From Devosia rhodophyticola (GTDB lineage: Bacteria > Pseudomonadota > Alphaproteobacteria > Rhizobiales > Devosiaceae): a DNA stretch of 64,000 nucleotides. This document shows, in pieces, positions 18,174 through 28,174 of this stretch. How positions within the stretch are numbered: the first letter of the stretch is position 1; every line of letters starts with the position of its first letter. Where the stretch lies: positions 124,001 to 188,000 of the forward strand of contig NZ_CP118247.1 of NCBI RefSeq assembly GCF_028816475.1, in the 5' to 3' direction. A program made the translations under genes and the position numbers. The notes under the pieces were generated by a model. It saw only the letters and a list, made by a program, of their open reading frames with translations, did no database searches and was not told where the DNA came from.

Positions 18174-19475
18174 ATGAACGCCAGTGCTCTATTTGCCCGT
18201 TTTGTAGCCGTCGTTGGCGCGGCAGCGGTTGCCGTGCGCCATTCCGGTGATGGTCCACGTCCGCCGGTTTATGGCACAACGCCGACCATTCCCGATGCGA
18301 AGCCGCAGGGCAGCATTCCGACGCTAAAAATGCCGACCGCGAAAGGTTGGGAAAACGGGCGCACGCCAAAAGCAGCGTCAGGGCTCAAGGTCAATGCATT
18401 TGCCGCTGGGCTCGATCATCCACGCCACATGCATGTGCTGCCCAATGGCGACGTTCTAGTCGCCGAATCTCTGGGTGAAGCTGGTAAGGTCCGAAGCGTA
18501 TTTGATTATGCGATGGCGAGCACCATGCGCCGCGCCGCCGCAATGGGCGATAGTCCCAATCGCATTATGTTGCTGCGCGATGGCGATGGCGATGGCGTTG
18601 CGGAAACCCGGCATGTGCTTATCGAAGGGGTTCGCCAGCCGTTTGGTATCGTTCTTCTGGGCGACACGCTTTACGTCGGTGCGAGCGATGCGGTTCTGGC
18701 ATTTCCATACGAAGAAGGAGCGACGAGCATTACCGCTCCGGGGCGCGTCGTCATGACGACCAAGCCTGGCGGGCATTGGACGCGCAACCTCATTCAAAGC
18801 AAGGATGGCACCAAACTCTACGTGGCAGTCGGGTCGCAAAGCAATATTGCGGAATCCGGACTGGAAGCGGAAATCGATCGCGCCTGTATCCACGAACTGG
18901 ATTTGGCGACTGGGCAATCGCGCGTATTTGCAGGCGGCCTGCGCAATCCGGTGGGTATGGCCTGGGAGCCAACAACGGGCGCTCTGTGGACTGTGGTCAA
19001 TGAACGCGACGGGTTGGGCGATGAAACACCACCCGATTATCTGACTTCGGTGCAGGACGGTGGTTTTTATGGCTGGCCTTTCAGCTATTGGGGCAAGACA
19101 GTTGATGATCGCGTGCCACAAGACGCAGCCAAAGTCGCATCGGCAACGGCCCCTGATTACGCTCTTGGCGGGCATACCGCCTCGCTCGGCCTTTGCTGGT
19201 TGCCTGAAGGTACCCTGCCCGGCTTTCCGGCCGGCATGGCCATCGGTCAGCACGGGTCCTGGAATCGCAGTAAGTTAAGCGGCTATAAAATGGCCTTCGT
19301 AGCGTTCGAAAATGGCAAACCGGTTGGAATGCCACGTGAAATCCTGACAGACTTCCTGTCGCCCGATGAGAAATACTCTTATGGGCGTCCGGTAGGCGTG
19401 GCCTTGGCTGCGGACAATGCCGTTCTGATGGCTGACGATGTAGGTGATGTGATCTGGCGGGTCACGGCGGCCTGA
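18174..19475 (+). CDS. PQQ-dependent sugar dehydrogenase (glucose/sorbosone dehydrogenase fold)
   Basis: A 433-residue secreted beta-propeller. A signal-like N-terminus (ARFVAVVGAAAVAV) precedes the propeller, with family motifs GLDHPRHMHVLPNGDVLVAES, RQPFGIVLLGDTLYVG, GGLRNPVGMAWEP and GYKMAFVAF. Such enzymes oxidise aldose-type sugars in the periplasm with pyrroloquinoline quinone and pass electrons to the respiratory chain. No haem c motif (CxxCH) is present. The ATG at 18174 is preferred over an upstream TTG. A NitT/TauT-like ABC transporter follows after 31 bases, probably in the same transcript. Confidence 0.85.
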   Translation: MNASALFARFVAVVGAAAVAVRHSGDGPRPPVYGTTPTIPDAKPQGSIPTLKMPTAKGWENGRTPKAASGLKVNAFAAGLDHPRHMHVLPNGDVLVAESLGEAGKVRSVFDYAMASTMRRAAAMGDSPNRIMLLRDGDGDGVAETRHVLIEGVRQPFGIVLLGDTLYVGASDAVLAFPYEEGATSITAPGRVVMTTKPGGHWTRNLIQSKDGTKLYVAVGSQSNIAESGLEAEIDRACIHELDLATGQSRVFAGGLRNPVGMAWEPTTGALWTVVNERDGLGDETPPDYLTSVQDGGFYGWPFSYWGKTVDDRVPQDAAKVASATAPDYALGGHTASLGLCWLPEGTLPGFPAGMAIGQHGSWNRSKLSGYKMAFVAFENGKPVGMPREILTDFLSPDEKYSYGRPVGVALAADNAVLMADDVGDVIWRVTAA

Positions 19476-19506
19476 TCTCAACGCCCATCTGGTTAGGACG
19501 AGACAT

Positions 19507-20502
19507 ATGCATCATATTGGCAAACTTCTGGTGGCTGGGCTTGCGCTCCTGGCCAGCAGCACCATCGCCTGCGCACAGGATGCTCCGGAAAATGCCACAC
19601 TGGTGCTTGGCGCTCAGGAAAGTGGCACGGTACAGTGGGAAATCCAGACGATAAAGGATCTGGGGCTGGACCAGAAGCACCACCTCACCCTTGAGGTCCG
19701 ACCATTGGCTGACAGCCGCGCGGGTCAGGTTGCGCTTTTGACAGGTACAGTCGATGTCATCCTGTCGGATTTCATTTGGGTTTCCATCCAACGCAGCGAA
19801 GGCAATATGGTGACCGCGGTGCCCCATTCGCTGGCGGTTGGCGGGTTGATGGTGTCGCCAGACAGCGCCATTGCCACGGTAACGGATCTCAACGAGTTGA
19901 CAATCGGGGTTGCTGGCGGACCGGTGGACAAGAGCTGGGTTGTTCTGCAGGCCTACTATAACAGCATCACCGGCGAAAAACTGGCTGACCACGTCAACGC
20001 CAAGTATGGCGCACCACCGCTGATCAACGAGCTTTTGCGCTCAGGCAAGATCGACGCTGGTCTTAATTTCTGGCAATGGAATGCACGCTCCAAGGCAGTG
20101 GGCATGCGCGAAGTCATTTCGGTCGCGCAGATGCTGAGCGAGTTGGGCGTTGACGAGCAGCCGCCCCTTTTAGGATGGACGTTTACCGATCAGGTGGCGA
20201 ACGATAAAAACGATGCCATTGTCCGCTTTCTTGAAGCTTCGTTTGAGGCCAAGGAAATATTGGGTCACGATGACGCCATTTGGGAAAGGCTCAAGGGGGT
20301 AATGGGCGCCAGTGATGATCCGGCACTTTTCATTCAACTTCGCGACGACTATCGGCGCGGAATTGTCCCGCGCTATGATGAATCCACTGTACAGGCCGCC
20401 GAACAGACTTTTGGATTGATGGCGCGATTTGGTGGTAGCGACCTGGTGGGAAGCAGCGATAGGCTTGCAGCAGGTACCTTTTGGTCAGGATTCCGCAAAT
20501 AA
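19507..20502 (+). CDS. ABC transporter substrate-binding protein (NitT/TauT/SsuA-like)
   Basis: This 331-residue periplasmic protein has a signal peptide (residues 1-23, LVAGLALLASSTIACA, ending at AQ). The mature part matches the NMT1/SsuA-like fold: LADSRAGQVALLTGTVDVILSDFIW and TDLNELTIGVAGGPVDKSW are the usual lobe segments. Its ligand is not predictable; the upstream quinoprotein suggests an oxidised sugar or alcohol-derived compound, but this is only context. The permease gene overlaps its 3' end by 22 bases. Confidence 0.8.
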   Translation: MHHIGKLLVAGLALLASSTIACAQDAPENATLVLGAQESGTVQWEIQTIKDLGLDQKHHLTLEVRPLADSRAGQVALLTGTVDVILSDFIWVSIQRSEGNMVTAVPHSLAVGGLMVSPDSAIATVTDLNELTIGVAGGPVDKSWVVLQAYYNSITGEKLADHVNAKYGAPPLINELLRSGKIDAGLNFWQWNARSKAVGMREVISVAQMLSELGVDEQPPLLGWTFTDQVANDKNDAIVRFLEASFEAKEILGHDDAIWERLKGVMGASDDPALFIQLRDDYRRGIVPRYDESTVQAAEQTFGLMARFGGSDLVGSSDRLAAGTFWSGFRK

Positions 20503-21287
20503 GCACGCCGACGACAGATAAGGACAAGCGCCGACTGCGGGACAGGCCCGGGCTCGAATATCTGTCGCTTCCATTGTTGTTGCTGGTCTGGCAGGTGCTT
20601 GCCATGGCCTTTACCAATCGGCTGTTTCCATCGCCCGTCGCGGTGAGCAAGGAAATGTGGTTTCTCGCGACAGAGGGGAGGCTACTGCTGGATCTGGGCA
20701 AAACGCTGCTCCGGGCAAGTGCGGCCTTCGTGATTTCCATGGTGCTTGGGACGGTGCTCGGCATCCTATTGGGGCGCCAACATTGGGTCGACCGGCTTTT
20801 TTCAACCTGGTTGCTGGTGGGGCTCAATTTGCCGGCCATCGTTGTCGCCATTTTGCTTTACATCTGGATGGGCCTTACTGAGGGGGCGCTGATCCTTGCG
20901 GTCATCATCAACAAGGTTCCGTTGGTGATCACCAACATCCGCGAAGGGGTTCGTAGTTTTTCGCCTGATTACGATGAATTGGCGCGGGCATTGCGGATGC
21001 CGATGGGGCGACGTTTGCGTTTGATATTCGTTCCACAACTTTTGCCTTTCGTCCTGGCCTCGGCGCGCACCGGCCTGTCGCTGATCTGGAAAATCGTACT
21101 GGTATTCGAGGTCCTGGGGAGTGACGGCGGCGTTGGTTTTCGCGTCAGTCTGTTTTTCCAATTGTTCGACATTACCGGGATACTGGCTTACACAACCGCC
21201 TTCATTCTGGTGGTCATGGCGTTCGAATATGGGGTGAACAGGCCAATCGAAGGGAAAGTCGTGCGATGGCGCATGGACCCGGCCTGA
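20481..21287 (+). CDS. ABC transporter permease (SsuC/TauC-like)
   Basis: A 268-residue permease with about six membrane helices and the EAA loop DELARALRMPMGRRLRLIFVPQLLP. The TTG at 20481 is the first start in frame and lies inside the end of the receptor gene, implying coupled translation; the first well-conserved residues begin near residue 25. It forms the channel of the NitT/TauT-type importer with the ATPase encoded next (22-base overlap). Confidence 0.85.
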   Translation: MVRIPQISTPTTDKDKRRLRDRPGLEYLSLPLLLLVWQVLAMAFTNRLFPSPVAVSKEMWFLATEGRLLLDLGKTLLRASAAFVISMVLGTVLGILLGRQHWVDRLFSTWLLVGLNLPAIVVAILLYIWMGLTEGALILAVIINKVPLVITNIREGVRSFSPDYDELARALRMPMGRRLRLIFVPQLLPFVLASARTGLSLIWKIVLVFEVLGSDGGVGFRVSLFFQLFDITGILAYTTAFILVVMAFEYGVNRPIEGKVVRWRMDPA

Positions 21288-22006
21288 CGCTGAATATCGT
21301 CGAGAAGCGTTTTGACCCATTGGCAACGCCAGTCCTGGACCAATTCACGCTGAACATCGCGCCTGGCAGCGTCGTGGCACTGGTGGGGCCCTCGGGCGTG
21401 GGCAAATCAACAATTTTGCGGCTTGTTGCAGGTATTGACCGGCTATTCAGTGGCCGGATTACGGTTGATGGGATCGACGCTGACAAGGCGCACCCGCCCG
21501 GTTTTGTGTTTCAGGATCCGCGTTTATTGCCGTGGCTAACAGCAATTGACAACATTCGCGCTGCTGATGGTAAAATGCCCCAAGCAACGGCTTTGCAAGC
21601 GCTGGCCCAGGTCGGCTTGAACGGCTACGGCGATGCCTATCCACATCAATTGTCGGGCGGCATGCAGAGGCGACTGGCGCTGGCGCGCGCGCTAGCCATC
21701 AATGCCGAAGTGCTTTTGCTTGATGAGCCCTTCGTTTCGTTGGACCGGGCGCTCGTCAATGAGATCCATGGTCTGCTGGCCGAACTTGTCGGAGCCAAAC
21801 GACCCACCGTGCTGTTCATCTCCCATCTTGCCGAAGATGCGGCACGGTTGGCAGATCGCGTAGTTGTACTGGCCGGGCGCCCTGCCCGCATTGTCGATGA
21901 TATTGAGCTTCCTACATCACGCCAACAGCGGGACGGCAATATAATCAACGGTTATATCCGTCGGATCGAGAGCGCAGCCAGCACGAAAACTGGAACAAAA
22001 TTGTAA
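21266..22006 (+). CDS. ABC transporter ATP-binding protein (SsuB/TauB-like)
   Basis: The 246-residue ATPase has Walker A VGPSGVGKST (about 37-46), a Q-loop in FVFQDPRLLPWL, signature QLSGGMQRRLALARALA and Walker B VLLLDEPFVSLD, followed by FISHLAEDA. It energises the adjacent permease. It is the last gene of the operon; 140 bases of non-coding DNA follow before a small membrane-protein gene. Confidence 0.9.
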   Translation: MAHGPGLTLNIVEKRFDPLATPVLDQFTLNIAPGSVVALVGPSGVGKSTILRLVAGIDRLFSGRITVDGIDADKAHPPGFVFQDPRLLPWLTAIDNIRAADGKMPQATALQALAQVGLNGYGDAYPHQLSGGMQRRLALARALAINAEVLLLDEPFVSLDRALVNEIHGLLAELVGAKRPTVLFISHLAEDAARLADRVVVLAGRPARIVDDIELPTSRQQRDGNIINGYIRRIESAASTKTGTKL

Positions 22007-22148
22007 TTTCTCCCAACAGCGCACCATAAAATTCGGCAAATTTTCAGGTCTTTGCGCTGGCGCAAAGACGGGACCCAATTCTGTGATTGATTGCCCCTGT
22101 GCCTGTGTCATTCTTGGCATTTGGCTCGCTGCACACGGAGAATTCGCC

Positions 22149-22286
22149 ATGGCCAAATATTCAAATCACCAAAGCGGCAGCAAGGAAGCCGACGAAATTG
22201 CCAACCGGCGGTTGCTGGTCATGCTCATCGCGGGCATGGTTCTGGCGGTCATTGGCATATCGGTTATTTTTGCCGTAGTTCACTAA
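22149..22286 (+). CDS. Small single-pass membrane protein (45 residues)
   Basis: From the ATG at 22149, with GGAGAA seven bases upstream, a 45-residue protein is encoded: a polar N-terminus rich in Ser, Asn and Glu, then one transmembrane helix (LLVMLIAGMVLAVIGISVIFA) ending two residues before the stop. The good ribosome site and clear helix make it a likely real gene. No family or function is recognised. Confidence 0.6.
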   Translation: MAKYSNHQSGSKEADEIANRRLLVMLIAGMVLAVIGISVIFAVVH

Positions 22287-22328
22287 CTACCAGCCTGGTC
22301 CAGCCGGCCGCACAGATTGTCACAATGA

Positions 22329-24251
22329 TCAGGCGACTTTCCCACGACTGGTGAGAAAAGTGCCGGCCAGTTTGACCAGTTCATTTACAAATAGTGGCCT
22401 AGAGAACAAATAGCCTTGCACTGTCTGGATCGAGGTTTGATCGAGCAAGTAGTTGAGCTCGTCCTCAGTCTCCACCCCCTCGGCGACAACGCTCATGCCC
22501 AGGGTATTGCCGAGCGACTCGATTGCCTTGAGAATGCTCTGGCTGCGCGGGCGGTCCTGAATCGAGAGGATGAAAGAGCGATCAACCTTGATTTCGTCGG
22601 CTGTGATATCGGCAAGCGCCGATAGTGACGAGTATCCCGTACCGAAATCATCGATAGATACCTTGGTGCCCATCCTGCGCAACTGGGGCAATACAAGGGA
22701 CTGAAACGGCCCCGCCGCAACAATGGCGTCTTCGGTAACTTCGAGTATGATGCGCTGTGACTGCCCGCTCGCGGCTAGTCTATCGGCAAATTCGGTCATG
22801 AAAGTAGGGCTGGAGGCTTGGCGCGCCGAGACGTTTATACTAATGCGCGTTTGGCTGCCGAAGGCATTGTCGAGCGCGGGAAAACTGGCAATTGCATCGG
22901 CAACAATGATGGTTGCAATGTCATTGATGAGACCCAATTCGCCGGCAATTTCGATGAATTCGCTCGGATTTCGGACGCGGCCATCGCAGTCGGTCCAACG
23001 TGCCAGTGCCTCAAAGCCCGTAACGCGCATCGTCCTGATATCGATTTTTGGCTGGAATACGCAACGGAACTGACGCTCGCGCACCGCAACGCGCAGCTGC
23101 TGCTCGATCTCAAGACGGGCAGCGGCAACCATGCCCATTACATCATCAAAATAGGCGGTTGTGCCCTTGGCAGCGGACTTGGCTCGATACATGGCGATAT
23201 CCGCATTGCGCCGAAGCGCTTCGTAATCGCTGCCGTGTTCGGGATAGAGCGCGATGCCCATAGAGGCCGACGAAACAACTTCAATGCCCTCGACCAGAAA
23301 CGGACGCTTCATTTGCGACTCGATACGAGCGGCAATCGGCTGTAGATCGCTGACATCGTCAAATGTATCGAACAATATGAGAAACTCGTCACCACTAATG
23401 CGGCCCACGTGATCACATTTGCGAATACTGGCACGCAGGCGACCAGCAACGCTTTTTAACAGGGCGTCACCAACGGCATGGCTATACAGATCGTTGACCT
23501 GTTTGAAATTATCGAGATCAACAAAGGCCAAGGCAATCATGCCATTGTCACCGCGATTTTTGATCGCCGCTTCGACCAATTCCTGCATGCAGGTTCGATT
23601 TGGAAGCTCTGTGAGTTGATCGTGGTTGGCGCGATGGGCCAACGCCTGCTGACTCTCCTGAAGCTTGTTTGCAAGCGAGAGCAGACGCTGACTTTCAGCG
23701 ACGCTTTGATTGGCGTCACGTGCGGCAAACGCGTGGGACGCCAATAGGGCGAATTTTCGCGCCAAAGCCACATGATCGCGATCAAATCCGGCATCACCAA
23801 CGGGCCGGAGCAACATCATCAAACCCCTACGATCCCGAACCCGCATTGGCAAATAGAGTGCGGGTTGCGATTTTGAGATGGTTCCAAGATCGACGTCGAG
23901 CCATTCCACCAGATTTTCGTTGGAGAAGGTAACGGCCGCGCGGCCATCAAGCACTTTCTGGAAGAACCGCCCTGCACACCAGCGGCTATCAATCAGTTCC
24001 GCGGGCTGGCTGGCCACACACTCAAGGTGACAATCAACGTCACCAAGTTCAACGAGAACGACCGCGTGGGAAAATCCGAAAATTGGCTCGAGTGCCTTGA
24101 ACACGCCCGAAAATGGATCGACTTCGTCGCGGCATAGAAGCGCTTCGAGTGCACTGGTCAACTGCTCAGCATGAACAACTTCAGTGCGCAGCCGATCTAT
24201 CTGCCTTTGCATTATAACGACTGTTTCGCGGAGTTCCTCGGAGCTTTCCAT
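22329..24251 (-). CDS. Diguanylate cyclase/phosphodiesterase (GGDEF-EAL protein)
   Basis: The 640-residue protein has an N-terminal coiled segment (residues 5-45), a GAF-like region (about 50-180), a GGDEF domain (about 215-370) with RISGDEFLILFD, and an EAL domain (about 385-625) with FEALARW and DDFGTGYSSLSAL. SGDEF is an active-site variant that can still be catalytic; the EAL motif is intact. It should make or break cyclic di-GMP. The gene lies 16 bases after a FIST-domain gene, so the FIST protein probably senses a signal and acts through it. Confidence 0.9.
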   Translation of the reverse strand: MESSEELRETVVIMQRQIDRLRTEVVHAEQLTSALEALLCRDEVDPFSGVFKALEPIFGFSHAVVLVELGDVDCHLECVASQPAELIDSRWCAGRFFQKVLDGRAAVTFSNENLVEWLDVDLGTISKSQPALYLPMRVRDRRGLMMLLRPVGDAGFDRDHVALARKFALLASHAFAARDANQSVAESQRLLSLANKLQESQQALAHRANHDQLTELPNRTCMQELVEAAIKNRGDNGMIALAFVDLDNFKQVNDLYSHAVGDALLKSVAGRLRASIRKCDHVGRISGDEFLILFDTFDDVSDLQPIAARIESQMKRPFLVEGIEVVSSASMGIALYPEHGSDYEALRRNADIAMYRAKSAAKGTTAYFDDVMGMVAAARLEIEQQLRVAVRERQFRCVFQPKIDIRTMRVTGFEALARWTDCDGRVRNPSEFIEIAGELGLINDIATIIVADAIASFPALDNAFGSQTRISINVSARQASSPTFMTEFADRLAASGQSQRIILEVTEDAIVAAGPFQSLVLPQLRRMGTKVSIDDFGTGYSSLSALADITADEIKVDRSFILSIQDRPRSQSILKAIESLGNTLGMSVVAEGVETEDELNYLLDQTSIQTVQGYLFSRPLFVNELVKLAGTFLTSRGKVA

Positions 24252-24267
24252 CTGATCAACTCAGTTG

Positions 24268-25493
24268 TTATTGCCCAAAGGCAATCGCAGAAATCATGAG
24301 ATTGCCATGGACATTCTTACCCAGGATCAGACCCTGCTCACCGAATGTGAAGCATCCCACGAACGGCTTGTCAGAAAAGCTGTCGGCAACAGTTTGAGAC
24401 ACCTGGGACATCCTGTCGCCAACTGCCAACATGCAGCCGCCGCAGTAAACGACAACACCACCGGCCAGGCTATCGATGCCGCTGGGCAATGATGCTGCGG
24501 CCATAGAGGCAACACGGCCGGCGCGGTCCACGAGCCGTTGTTTTTCGCCGCACATGGAATAGATGCGCGTGCCTTCTTCAATTTCGGCAAATGTCGACAA
24601 TCCGCCTTCAGGCGTTATCGCATCAGGGTGAACAAGCAGGTAATGGGAGACTTCGTTGATATTACCAGAGTCGATACCCAGCGGAAACATGGTCGTGTCC
24701 GCCAGGATGTTGCCACCATCAGCCAACCGCTCGGTCAAGCTGCCGCCAATCCATTCATTGTAAAGTTCGGCCGCAGGTTTGTCATCGATGGCCATGATGT
24801 GGCGACCGCGCGACTTCGTCACGATGCCGCTATTGCCATCAACACTGAAGCCGATACGCGTGACAATGCCGCTCTGTCCAGACGGCTCATACCCCCCTGA
24901 AAGGCAAAGCCTATGCCGCCAGAAGAAAACAGCACGCCAACCACCAATCCGTTCGGCAAAAAGCGGTCAGGACCGAGTTGGCGCCAATTGCCCGCAACCG
25001 TGTCGTCAGCGGAACTTCCACCAATGATGGGGCACCTATCACCAACGATGCGGCGCAAGCCGGAAATGACCGCTTCTTCATGACCGGGTGCCTGATAGAC
25101 CCAGATCAGTTCAGGCAATTCATCGGGGCAGTCTGCGGCTTCCAGTGCCGCCAACAATGCGGTTTCTGCGGATACCGCCGGATCAGCGCCAATTTCGACA
25201 ATTGCCGAGCCATAACTGCCGCAGGGATCCTCGATCAGGAGCAAGCCGATTGAATCGGCACCGCCCAGTCCTGCCTGGGTCATGACGCCCGAACAGGAGG
25301 TGCCGCCGAGCACCGATACACCCGGAAAACGTTGGTTTAGAAACGAGAGAATTTTGCTGTCGTCATGCATGCAACCGTAAAAGACATAGACAAAATTTGG
25401 CGCGATATCAGATTTATCGAGTTCACTTGACAGTTCAGCGAGCGCTCCGCTTGTGGTCGTTGCCGACGACATTACTGAGTTTAGCCGAACCAT
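24268..25493 (-). pseudogene. FIST signal-transduction protein split by a frameshift (NosP-like)
   Basis: Two adjoining frames encode the two halves of one FIST protein: 24819-25493 holds the FIST N domain (VYVFYGCMHDDSKIL, VLGGTSCSGVM, IIGGSSADD) and 24268-24822 the FIST C domain (AAELYNEWIGG, MCGEK, GCFTFGEQG). In the first frame the text ends GFAFQGGMSRLDR; adding one G to the six-G run (plus-strand C-run 24892-24897) gives GFAFQGGYEPSGQSG and joins the halves in frame. FIST proteins sense small ligands, and the NosP group binds haem and nitric oxide upstream of kinases or cyclic di-GMP enzymes. The break is real decay, phase variation or a base-calling error. Confidence 0.8.
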
Positions 25494-25719
25494 CTACAAC
25501 CTCTTCCAAACTACGGTAAAATTCTCAACACTATTGCCGATCTGTACAACGCAATCGCTATGGAATTCGTAAAAACACTATTCGTTGAAACCCTTGTAGA
25601 TGAGATGTCTTAATTTTGACTTGTGAAGCCCGCCTACATTGACGACGTACTGTCAGGCTCGTCTGCGACGTCGGTTTGACAGTCAACAGGGAAGCCTGCG
25701 GCCAAGGCAATGTCGCTGA

Positions 25720-26733
25720 TTAATGCTTGGAGTAATTGCCCTGATACCAGGAAACGAAGTCATCAACCCCGTCTGCGACGGTTGTTGACGGGCAATATTG
25801 GGTCAAGGCGAACAGAAGTGATGGGTCGGCCCAGGTTGCGACAGGGTCCCCCGGCTGCAACGGCAGCAAGCGTTTGCTGGCTGACAGATCAAGCGCGGAT
25901 TCTATCGCCTCGACAAAGTCGAGCAGTTCGACCGGCACGCCGCCCGCGATATTGACGACGCGCCATGGTGCTACAGACGACAGGCTGTCGTTTAGTTGCG
26001 GGGACATGGTTGAACCGGGTGGTTGCGGTTCGACAGCGGAAAGCCGCACAATGGCTTCGATAATGTCGTCAATGTAGGTGAAATCGCGCCGCATCTTGCC
26101 TTCGCCGTAAAGATCGATTGTCTCCCCAGCCAAAATGGCGCTGACGAATTTGAACAACGCCATATCGGGGCGTCCCCAAGGGCCATAAACAGTAAAGAAA
26201 CGGAAGCAGGTCGTGGGAATTTCAAACAAATGGGCATAGGAATGCGACATCGCCTCAGCCGCCTTTTTTGTAGCGGCATATAGCGAGACAGGATGGTCGG
26301 CGGAATCAATTTCGCGGAATGGCAAATGCTGGTTGCCGCCATATACCGAACTGGTCGAGGCAAGCATCAGGTGGCGGGGCGGCGTGGCCCGTGCAGCTTC
26401 GAGCAGATTGAGGGTGCCCACAAGGTTGGCATCGGCGTAGCTATGCGGGTTGTCGATGCTATATCGAACCCCTGCCTGTGCCGCCAAATGTACAATGATG
26501 TCGGGCTGAAATTCCCGGACACACTTCTTGAGGGTGTCGCGGTCTTCAAGCATTGCCTCGATCGCCGAAAAAGCCTCGTATCCTTCAAGAATCGCGAGGC
26601 GCTGGCGTTTGAGTGCGACATCATAATAGGGCGTTACCCCATCGAACCCCCAAACCTCGTGCCCGTCTTCAAGCAGCCGACGCGCGAGATGGAAACCGAT
26701 GAATCCGGCCGAACCAGTAACGAAATATTTCAC
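25720..26733 (-). CDS. NAD-dependent epimerase, UDP-glucuronate 4-epimerase-like
   Basis: This 337-residue extended SDR has the NAD motif GSAGFIGFHLARRL, catalytic Ser-Thr region LASTSSVYGG and Tyr-x3-Lys in SLYAATKKAAEAM. Similarity is greatest to UDP-glucuronate 4-epimerases (FRFFTVYGPWGRPDMALFKF), which make UDP-galacturonate for polysaccharides. It overlaps the UDP-glucose dehydrogenase gene by 4 bases, giving the two consecutive steps UDP-glucose to UDP-glucuronate to UDP-galacturonate. It is preceded on the 3' side by a 226-base gap without features. Confidence 0.85.
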   Translation of the reverse strand: MKYFVTGSAGFIGFHLARRLLEDGHEVWGFDGVTPYYDVALKRQRLAILEGYEAFSAIEAMLEDRDTLKKCVREFQPDIIVHLAAQAGVRYSIDNPHSYADANLVGTLNLLEAARATPPRHLMLASTSSVYGGNQHLPFREIDSADHPVSLYAATKKAAEAMSHSYAHLFEIPTTCFRFFTVYGPWGRPDMALFKFVSAILAGETIDLYGEGKMRRDFTYIDDIIEAIVRLSAVEPQPPGSTMSPQLNDSLSSVAPWRVVNIAGGVPVELLDFVEAIESALDLSASKRLLPLQPGDPVATWADPSLLFALTQYCPSTTVADGVDDFVSWYQGNYSKH

Positions 26734-28070
26734 TCGGTAACCTCGAAACCTGGTTGGTATTTAATCTCGGGAAGCCCCAGGCCGCGATAGCGAAAGCCAA
26801 GAGATTGCAGCACGGATGGGTCAAAAATGTTGCGCAGATCGACGACACGAGGTGACGTCATCGACGCGTGGATCCGGTTGAAATCGAGTGATCTGAAAAT
26901 ATCCCACTCGGTGACCAACACCAGACATTCTGCATTGTTCGCAGCGGCATATGGATCTGCACAGAACTCAACATCGTGCAGAATGGCCTGTGCAGGACGG
27001 GTTCCCTGGGGGTCGTACGCCGCTATTGAGGCACCCACACCCTGCAACGCCTCGATGATGGCAATTGAAGATGCGTCGCGCAGGTCGTCGGTGTTGGGTT
27101 TGAACGTCAGTCCCAAAACGGCGATCTTTTTGCCATGAACATCCCCACCGCACGTGTCAATTATGCGCTGCGCCATCGCGTGCTTTCGCTGTTCGTTGAT
27201 GGCGATGGTCGCCTCGACCAACCTCATGGGGCTACCGAATTCGCGGCCAGTCTGGGCCAGCGCCAATGTGTCCTTGGGAAAACACGAACCACCGAAGCCG
27301 GGTCCGGGGGCAAGAAATTTAGGTCCGATGCGCGGATCAAGTCCTAGCCCAAGCGACACGTCTCGGACATCCGCGCCTGTCTTTTCGCAGAGATCGGCGA
27401 TTTCGTTGATAAAGCTGACCTTCATGGCAAGAAAAGCGTTGGCCGCATATTTGGTCAGTTCAGCGGACCGACGGCCGGTGAAAACCAGCCGGTTCCCATC
27501 CTCCGAAATGGGGGCGTACAATTGCTCGATTACCGGCTTTGCCTGGGCATCGTCGATGCCGACAATTATACGGTCAGGATAGGCAAAGTCCTTGATAGCG
27601 TTGCCTTGACGCAGGAATTCAGGATTTGAGACGACCACAAAATCCGCCGCTGGATTGGCCCGGCGCATCATCTGTTCGACCTCATCGCCCGTTCCGACCG
27701 GCACGGTCGACTTTGTTATGACGACGGTGAAATTGCGGATATGCACTGCTATGGCTTTGGCTGCCGCGTGGACATAGGTCAATTCCGCTTGACCGTCGCC
27801 GCGCCGGGTTGGTGTGCCGACTGCAATCAGAACAACATCGGCGTTGGCAACGGATTGTGCCATGTCCGGTGCAAAGGAAAGTCGACCAGAGCCAAGATTT
27901 TCGGCAACCATAGCGTCGAGGCCGGGTTCAAAAAACGGCACCTTGCCATTTGAAAGATCAGTGATCCTGGACTCATCGAGGTCGATGCAGGTCACCAAGT
28001 GACCGACATTGGCAAAACAGGCACCGCTAACCAGCCCCACATAACCCGTACCGACAACAGCAATCCGCAT
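26730..28070 (-). CDS. UDP-glucose 6-dehydrogenase
   Basis: The 446-residue enzyme oxidises UDP-glucose twice to UDP-glucuronate using NAD. The N-terminal Rossmann motif is VVGTGYVGLVSGACFA, the central domain has the catalytic Cys in GFGGSCFPKDTLAL and the conserved Lys in NAFLAMKVSFINE; the C-terminal domain begins near VLGLTFKPNTDDLRDA. GAGGAA lies before the ATG at 28070. It is the first gene of a two-gene operon supplying sugar nucleotides, probably for the exopolysaccharide made at 50-58 kb. Confidence 0.95.
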   Translation of the reverse strand: MRIAVVGTGYVGLVSGACFANVGHLVTCIDLDESRITDLSNGKVPFFEPGLDAMVAENLGSGRLSFAPDMAQSVANADVVLIAVGTPTRRGDGQAELTYVHAAAKAIAVHIRNFTVVITKSTVPVGTGDEVEQMMRRANPAADFVVVSNPEFLRQGNAIKDFAYPDRIIVGIDDAQAKPVIEQLYAPISEDGNRLVFTGRRSAELTKYAANAFLAMKVSFINEIADLCEKTGADVRDVSLGLGLDPRIGPKFLAPGPGFGGSCFPKDTLALAQTGREFGSPMRLVEATIAINEQRKHAMAQRIIDTCGGDVHGKKIAVLGLTFKPNTDDLRDASSIAIIEALQGVGASIAAYDPQGTRPAQAILHDVEFCADPYAAANNAECLVLVTEWDIFRSLDFNRIHASMTSPRVVDLRNIFDPSVLQSLGFRYRGLGLPEIKYQPGFEVTE

Positions 28071-28174
28071 GCTCGTTCCTCGTTGTCTCACCCGACGATT
28101 GGTCAGACGATTCAGATCAACGATCTGCTTATGCCATTGTCTTTAGAAGGGACCAACTGCAAACGGGCAATTGG

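Noticed and set aside
18456..19253. Minus-strand frame of 265 codons
   Set aside because: It is antisense to the PQQ-type dehydrogenase gene and has no recognisable domain or ribosome site.
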